DNA of 8,897 nucleotides from Longimicrobiales bacterium. GTDB taxonomy: Bacteria; Gemmatimonadota; Gemmatimonadetes; Longimicrobiales; Gaopeijiaceae. A program made the position numbers and the translations under genes. Below the pieces are notes generated by a model. That model was not told the origin of the DNA. It saw only the letters and a program-made list of their open reading frames with translations, and made no database searches. Below are positions 5,895 through 8,897 of the stretch, piece by piece (the first letter of the stretch is position 1; every line of letters begins with the position of its first letter). The stretch covers positions 1 to 8,897 of the forward strand of contig JAKMDG010000480.1 in NCBI GenBank assembly GCA_022428035.1. The letters run 5' to 3'.

Positions 5895-7175
5895 ATGAAG
5901 AACGTCCTAGACGAATACCTGGCGCGCGACCTGATGCAGGACGCGACGGAGGGAGTGTCCGAGCACCTCCGCGACGCGCCACGCACGATTTACATCGGCT
6001 TCGACCCCACCGCCTCGAGCCTGCACCTCGGAAGCCTCGTGCCGATCATGGGGCTCGTTCATGCTCAGAGAGCGGGTCACACACCCATTGCTCTGGTCGG
6101 TGGTGGTACCGGCCTCATCGGAGACCCGTCGGGCAAGACGGCTGAACGGCAGCTTCTGACTCGAGAGCTCGCGGCCCAAAACGCTCAGGGCATTCGGGCC
6201 CAGCTCGAGCACTTTCTCGACTTCGAGGTCAAGACGAATCCCGCACGTATGCGGAATAACCTGGACTGGCTCGGCGACATCACGCTGGTCGATTTCCTGC
6301 GAGACGTCGGTAAGCATTTCTCGGTCAATCAGATGATGGCGAAAGAGTCGGTGAAGCGTCGGATTCAGGATGAAGAGTCCGGCATCTCCTTTACCGAGTT
6401 TTCTTACGCGCTGCTGCAGTCCTACGACTTCCTGGAGCTCTACCGCCGCGAGGGCTGCACGGTGCAGATGGGTGGAAGTGACCAATGGGGCAACATCACG
6501 ACCGGGATCGATCTTGTCCGCCGGATGGAGGGCGCCCGCGCATTCGGGGTCACCTACCCGCTGGTCACGAACTCGTCGGGAGCGAAGTTCGGCAAGTCCG
6601 AGTCAGGCAACGTCTGGCTCGACCCGGAGCTCACGTCGCCCTTTCGCTTCTACCAGTACTGGATCAACGTCGAAGATGCGGACGCGGTGCGGTACCTCAA
6701 GTTCTTCACCCTGCTCGGCCACGATGAGATCGCGGGGTTGGCCGAGGCGGTCGAGCGGGAGCCCTATCGTCGGGCCGCGCAGCGAGCCCTGGCTGAGGAT
6801 GTGACCCGGCGGCTGCATGGAGAGGCTGGTCTCGCGGCAGCGGAGCGTGCTACGAAGGCTTTGTTCAGTGGTGCGATCGAGGGACTCTCCGCAGACGAGA
6901 TTGCCGACGTCTTCGCTGACATGCCCTCATCTGAGCTCCCGCTTGACGAACTCGGCGGGGCAGGGAAGCCGGTCATCGATCTGCTCGTCGAATCAGGGCT
7001 GGCGTCCTCGCGTGGTGATGCCCGTCGCTCGATCGATGGAGGTGGCGTTTACGTGAACAACGTGCGTGTAGAGAGTGTCGATGTCGCTGTCACCACGGAG
7101 CACATGATCGAGGGACGCTTTCTTCTTCTGCGGAAGGGAAAGAAGAGCTACCACCTATTGGCCCTGCTGGCGTAA
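5895..7175 (+). CDS. tyrS: Tyrosyl-tRNA synthetase (TyrRS with C-terminal S4 domain)
   Basis: A 426-residue cytoplasmic enzyme that charges tRNA-Tyr with tyrosine using ATP; the length is close to that of E. coli TyrS. The class I Rossmann core begins YIGFDPTASSLHLGS, with the HIGH equivalent HLGS at 44-47. Then come GGGTGLIGDPSGK (69-81), the tyrosine-pocket motif Y171...Q175..D178 (YALLQSYD), GGSDQWGN at 193-200 and the KMSKS equivalent KFGKS at 231-235. The anticodon-binding helical region follows to about 350, and an S4 RNA-binding domain covers about 357-420 (LLVESGLASSRGDARRSIDGG... in part). Upstream codons to 5853 are in frame, but family similarity begins at the ATG at 5895. It is a single-gene unit, divergent from the ATL gene and ended by the hairpin at 7216. 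All catalytic motifs are intact; it appears functional. Confidence 0.97.
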   Translation: MKNVLDEYLARDLMQDATEGVSEHLRDAPRTIYIGFDPTASSLHLGSLVPIMGLVHAQRAGHTPIALVGGGTGLIGDPSGKTAERQLLTRELAAQNAQGIRAQLEHFLDFEVKTNPARMRNNLDWLGDITLVDFLRDVGKHFSVNQMMAKESVKRRIQDEESGISFTEFSYALLQSYDFLELYRREGCTVQMGGSDQWGNITTGIDLVRRMEGARAFGVTYPLVTNSSGAKFGKSESGNVWLDPELTSPFRFYQYWINVEDADAVRYLKFFTLLGHDEIAGLAEAVEREPYRRAAQRALAEDVTRRLHGEAGLAAAERATKALFSGAIEGLSADEIADVFADMPSSELPLDELGGAGKPVIDLLVESGLASSRGDARRSIDGGGVYVNNVRVESVDVAVTTEHMIEGRFLLLRKGKKSYHLLALLA

Positions 7176-7215
7176 CCGCTATGCCGCGCCGGTGATGGCG
7201 CCTGCAAACAACGAA

Positions 7216-7240
7216 GGGCCCGGGGCATAGCCCCGGGCCC
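7216..7240. terminator. Strong bidirectional hairpin terminator between tyrS and the outer-membrane protein gene
   Basis: A perfect 11-bp GC stem, GGGCCCGGGGC (7216-7226) and GCCCCGGGCCC (7230-7240), closes a 3-nt loop. It lies between convergent genes, 40 bp past the tyrS stop and 30 bp past the stop of the minus-strand gene. On the minus strand it is followed by TTCGTTGTTTG, a passable T-rich tract, so it should work best for the minus-strand gene. On the plus strand there is no T-run, though stem strength may suffice. Confidence 0.85.
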
Positions 7241-7247
7241 GTCGCGT

Positions 7248-7268
7248 TGAACCATTTGGTGCGGTTCA
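7248..7268. terminator. Secondary hairpin just after the outer-membrane protein stop codon
   Basis: TGAACC (7248-7253) pairs with GGTTCA (7263-7268) around a 9-nt loop, 2 bp past the minus-strand stop codon at 7271-7273. It may protect the transcript end or act with the main terminator at 7216-7240. Alone it is weak. Confidence 0.35.
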
Positions 7269-7270
7269 GA

Positions 7271-8323
7271 CTATCTGCCGACGCCCATCGACCAGCCTAC
7301 GTTCAGGCCCCAGTCGAGACCCATCTGTGGGCCTTCGTAATCTGTATGCAGACTGTACACACCCTCGAGCGAGAAGCGGTGGCCGGCAAAGTTGGAACCC
7401 TCCGGGAAGAGGAAGTTGACGCCTACAGGCATCATGGCCCTCTGGCCCGATAGCAGACCGCCCTGGTTGTGCGGATCGCCGCTCGTCTTCAGGCGGTCAT
7501 CAGCTCCAGTGATGTTGCCCCACATCTGCCAGCGCACGCCGGTCCCCACACTGACGGCATGAGACACGTTGTAGGAGACCCAGCCGTTGGCTTCGTACTC
7601 GTCGCCCGGGGTGAACCCATTGGTGCCGGCGGAGTTGGAGCCGAAGTTCGTCCGCATGCGGAATTGCGCGCCGATGGTACCGACATCGTTCTGAGCCGAG
7701 CCGGTAATTCCAAGCAGCGCTCCGAAGACGCCACCGCCGGGGCGCATGTCGTAGGGGAGCGGAACGCCAGCAGGAGTTGATTGAGCGCGGGTGGTGTCCG
7801 CGAATGTCGTGGACGCACCCGTTGGAATGACAGCGCCGGCCTGCACGTGCATCCGGTAAGCGCCCTCGTTATGCACATTGTAGAGTGCGCCGACCTCGAC
7901 GTCGCCTATTTCCTGGGCGGTCGTCCGAAGCAGCGATCCGTTGGCAATCGTCTCACGCTCCATGACCGCAAACTCCGCGCGGGCCATCAGGGTGAGTGCA
8001 CTGGACACGCCATAGGTCACCGACGCCTGATGCCGAACGTCGGAGCGCGTCAACGGCGCATCGTCATACAGCTGGAGGGTCGTGGCGAGATCCAGCGAGT
8101 CACGGCCGAACCACACGCCCTGCCAATGCGTCTGGTAATAACGGTAGCCGATGCGAAACTCGCCTGCTTCCATCGTGCGGGCACCGAAGACCCCCAGGGG
8201 CGCCTCGGAATCCGGGCGATCGGCGGACCAGGTCCATTCCACCGGTTCTTGCATCGACGACTGGGCAGCTACTGGGGCGGCTATGGCAACCAGCGCTACT
8301 GCGATCAGGCTCCTGCGAACCAT
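7271..8323 (-). CDS. Outer-membrane beta-barrel protein, transporter/MetA-pathway-like
   Basis: A 350-residue protein with a clear signal peptide (MVRRSLIAVALVAIAAPVAA, cleavage before Q21) and no cysteines. The mature part consists of alternating polar/hydrophobic stretches with many Gly, Tyr and Trp residues: GEFRIGYRYYQTHWQGVWF (54-72), HQASVTYGVSSALTLMARAEFAV (98-120), HRFSLEGVYSLH (315-326), MGLDWGLNVGWSMGV (334-348). This is the pattern of a transmembrane beta-barrel. The segment IGDVEVGALYNV...VQAGAVIPTG (139-169) resembles the conserved core of the phenol-degradation MetA-like outer-membrane family, often annotated only as transporter. The substrate cannot be told. The start at 8323 is fixed by GGAGG 7 nt upstream; the in-frame ATG at 8329 lies 1 nt from it, too near, and the open frame reaching 8518 is not coding-like. 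A strong hairpin follows the stop. The barrel call is good; the family call is tentative. Confidence 0.75.
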   Translation of the reverse strand: MVRRSLIAVALVAIAAPVAAQSSMQEPVEWTWSADRPDSEAPLGVFGARTMEAGEFRIGYRYYQTHWQGVWFGRDSLDLATTLQLYDDAPLTRSDVRHQASVTYGVSSALTLMARAEFAVMERETIANGSLLRTTAQEIGDVEVGALYNVHNEGAYRMHVQAGAVIPTGASTTFADTTRAQSTPAGVPLPYDMRPGGGVFGALLGITGSAQNDVGTIGAQFRMRTNFGSNSAGTNGFTPGDEYEANGWVSYNVSHAVSVGTGVRWQMWGNITGADDRLKTSGDPHNQGGLLSGQRAMMPVGVNFLFPEGSNFAGHRFSLEGVYSLHTDYEGPQMGLDWGLNVGWSMGVGR

Positions 8324-8330
8324 CGACATT

Positions 8331-8335
8331 CCTCC
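8331..8335 (-). promoter_or_regulatory. Ribosome-binding site that decides the outer-membrane protein start
   Basis: GGAGG on the minus strand is 7 nt from the ATG at 8323 but only 1 nt from the in-frame ATG at 8329. The spacing selects the downstream ATG and gives a protein beginning MVRRSL. It is the best Shine-Dalgarno match in the window. Confidence 0.7.
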
Positions 8336-8460
8336 GGCACGTTCGGGCGCACACCACGCGCACCCTCGTCTAGTACGTCGCCTGGAGAGCTCAGAATCTT
8401 TCGGATCGATTCGTCGCAGCCCGCAGGCGCGGACAGGAGGAATGTGGCGGCGTCCATGGC

Positions 8461-8482
8461 GGAAAAACAAGTGTTTATTTCC
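8461..8482. repeat. Inverted repeat around AAACA-AG-TGTTT
   Basis: AAACA (8465-8469) and TGTTT (8472-8476) flank AG, and GGAA outside pairs with TTCC with a small bulge on the right side. On the minus strand the structure ends in TTTTTCC, giving it some likeness to a weak intrinsic terminator for the upstream acyl-CoA oxidase gene. The stem is AT-rich. Confidence 0.4.
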
Positions 8483-8495
8483 GTGTCCGGTCCGC

Positions 8496-8518
8496 ATGAC
8501 TCCCCTGTCGGGCGTCAT
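8496..8518. repeat. Inverted repeat ATGAC...GTCAT
   Basis: ATGAC (8496-8500) pairs with GTCAT (8514-8518). After a one-base mismatch, CCC (8502-8504) pairs with GGG (8510-8512) around a 5-nt loop. It may be a hairpin or an operator-like dyad about 175 bp upstream of the outer-membrane protein start. Confidence 0.4.
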
Positions 8519-8535
8519 AATGAAACGATCGACCG

Positions 8536-8562
8536 CGGAAACGAAATGAAAAATTTCCGTTT
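8536..8562. repeat. Inverted repeat at the acyl-CoA oxidase stop codon
   Basis: CGGAAA (8536-8541) can pair with TTTCCG (8554-8559). Alternatively AAACGAAAT (8539-8547) pairs with ATTT and CGTTT (8553-8562) with one bulged C, overlapping the TAA at 8561-8563. Two competing folds and an AT-rich stem make a strong terminator unlikely. Confidence 0.3.
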
Positions 8563-8897
8563 ATGAGCCGTGTGGCCGCCCGTACTGTCGCTGAGTCTGC
8601 GCGATAGAGGGTAGCAGCCCGTCCGGGATGCCGAAGCCGGCCGTGAGCAGATCGGCGTCCAGCGCAACCTCTCGGCAGAGGCTCGAGACCTCTGAGCGGA
8701 TGGCCCGTGACTTCGAGCCCTCGATGTAGCCAGTCTCCAGGAACCAGCCACGATCCGCCTCGATGCGCGACAAGGCATGCAGAGCCCGCAAGCGTTCGAC
8801 CACCTCCCGAACGCGCCCTGCCGGAGCCTCGGACGCGGCGTCCGCAAAGGTCTCTGCGATGACCCGTTCTACGTGTGCGTTCGCAAGGGCGACCAAG
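8561..8897 (-). CDS. Acyl-CoA oxidase/dehydrogenase, C-terminal part (truncated by window edge)
   Basis: The frame enters from the right edge and ends at the TAA at 8561; 112 residues are visible. The sequence matches the C-terminal helical domain of acyl-CoA oxidases (ACOX domain). Recognisable points are an ALANAHVERVI helix, then HALSRIEADRGWFLETGYIEGSK, the RSEVSSLCREVALDADLL helix, and GFGIPDGLL close to the end; the last resembles the conserved GIPD near the C-terminus of bacterial members. The enzyme would carry out the FAD-dependent first step of fatty acyl-CoA beta-oxidation in the cytoplasm. The flavin- and substrate-binding domains lie outside the window, so oxidase and dehydrogenase activity cannot be told apart. 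It is on the same strand as the outer-membrane protein gene, but the 237-bp gap with inverted repeats argues against a single transcript. Confidence 0.8.
   Translation of the reverse strand, partial: LVALANAHVERVIAETFADAASEAPAGRVREVVERLRALHALSRIEADRGWFLETGYIEGSKSRAIRSEVSSLCREVALDADLLTAGFGIPDGLLPSIAQTQRQYGRPHGS

Larger units (their letters stand above)
8324..8560. other. 237-bp intergenic region with stacked inverted repeats
   Basis: No gene is seen here. Nearest the outer-membrane protein gene, 8324-8400 should hold its promoter, but I find only a weak TACTAG -10 candidate on the minus strand. The far half is AT-richer and holds three inverted repeats, listed separately: 8461-8482, 8496-8518 and 8536-8562. 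They lie immediately downstream of the acyl-CoA oxidase stop on the minus strand, so they may form its transcription end or serve as binding sites for control of the outer-membrane protein gene. Confidence 0.4.

Noticed and set aside
5764..5982. 73-codon N-terminal extension of the ATL frame
   Set aside because: Low-complexity sequence that overlaps tyrS and runs across the palindrome; ATL proteins begin at the ATG at 5763.
8324..8518. 65-codon N-terminal extension of the outer-membrane protein frame
   Set aside because: The GGAGG site and the signal peptide both place the start at 8323.
7781..8566. Long open frame on the plus strand opposite the outer-membrane protein gene (261 codons)
   Set aside because: Antisense shadow of the barrel gene; no signal, domain or family likeness.
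1..8897. Mobile elements, CRISPR arrays, tRNA/rRNA genes or a defence island
   Set aside because: No transposase or integrase reading frame, no regularly spaced repeats, no RNA gene fold and no recognisable defence genes were seen.

Overview
This is a GC-rich bacterial window (clearly above 60% G+C by eye) carrying nine protein genes: seven complete, and one partial at each edge. Several products have signal peptides, there is a lipobox lipoprotein and an outer-membrane beta-barrel, so the host is a Gram-negative-type (diderm) bacterium. The mix of a cytochrome c/copper monooxygenase/TPR fusion, an ABATE-CGNR regulator, a secreted M28 peptidase with a C-terminal beta-sandwich and an acyl-CoA oxidase-type enzyme would fit Gemmatimonadota, Acidobacteriota or a related environmental phylum. 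That placement is inference; no marker here fixes it. There are no RNA genes, insertion sequences, CRISPR arrays or phage genes that I can see.

Layout. (1) 1-439, minus: N-terminal part of an unrecognised lipoprotein, divergent from (2) 565-2304, plus: a membrane-anchored periplasmic protein joining a one-haem cytochrome c domain, a PHM/DBM-like type II copper monooxygenase core with all six copper ligands, and TPR repeats. An AT-rich divergent promoter region lies between them. (3) 2343-3686, minus: secreted M28 zinc aminopeptidase, convergent with gene 2. (4) 3779-4393, minus: ABATE/CGNR zinc-finger regulator, 92 bp upstream of the peptidase on the same strand and possibly co-transcribed with it. 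(5) 4495-5439, plus: exported alpha/beta hydrolase, divergent from the regulator; the 101-bp gap between them holds an 18-bp near-perfect AT-rich palindrome. (6) 5443-5763, minus: alkyltransferase-like DNA-damage protein, convergent with gene 5 with only 3 bp between the stop codons. (7) 5895-7175, plus: tyrosyl-tRNA synthetase, divergent from gene 6; the gap holds a perfect 24-bp palindrome just upstream of the gene 6 start. (8) 7271-8323, minus: outer-membrane beta-barrel, convergent with tyrS across a strong 11-bp-stem terminator. (9) 8561-8897, minus: C-terminal end of an acyl-CoA oxidase/dehydrogenase running off the right edge.

The genes look like a patchwork of single units and short pairs, with frequent strand switches, not one pathway. 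Links supported by layout are: regulator 4 with its neighbours 3 and 5 through the palindromic divergent region; and the ATL gene, whose palindrome suggests local control. The most interesting protein is the cytochrome c-copper monooxygenase-TPR fusion. The most interesting non-coding elements are the two palindromes at 4408-4425 and 5774-5797. I see no evidence for a defence system or other multi-gene undescribed system.
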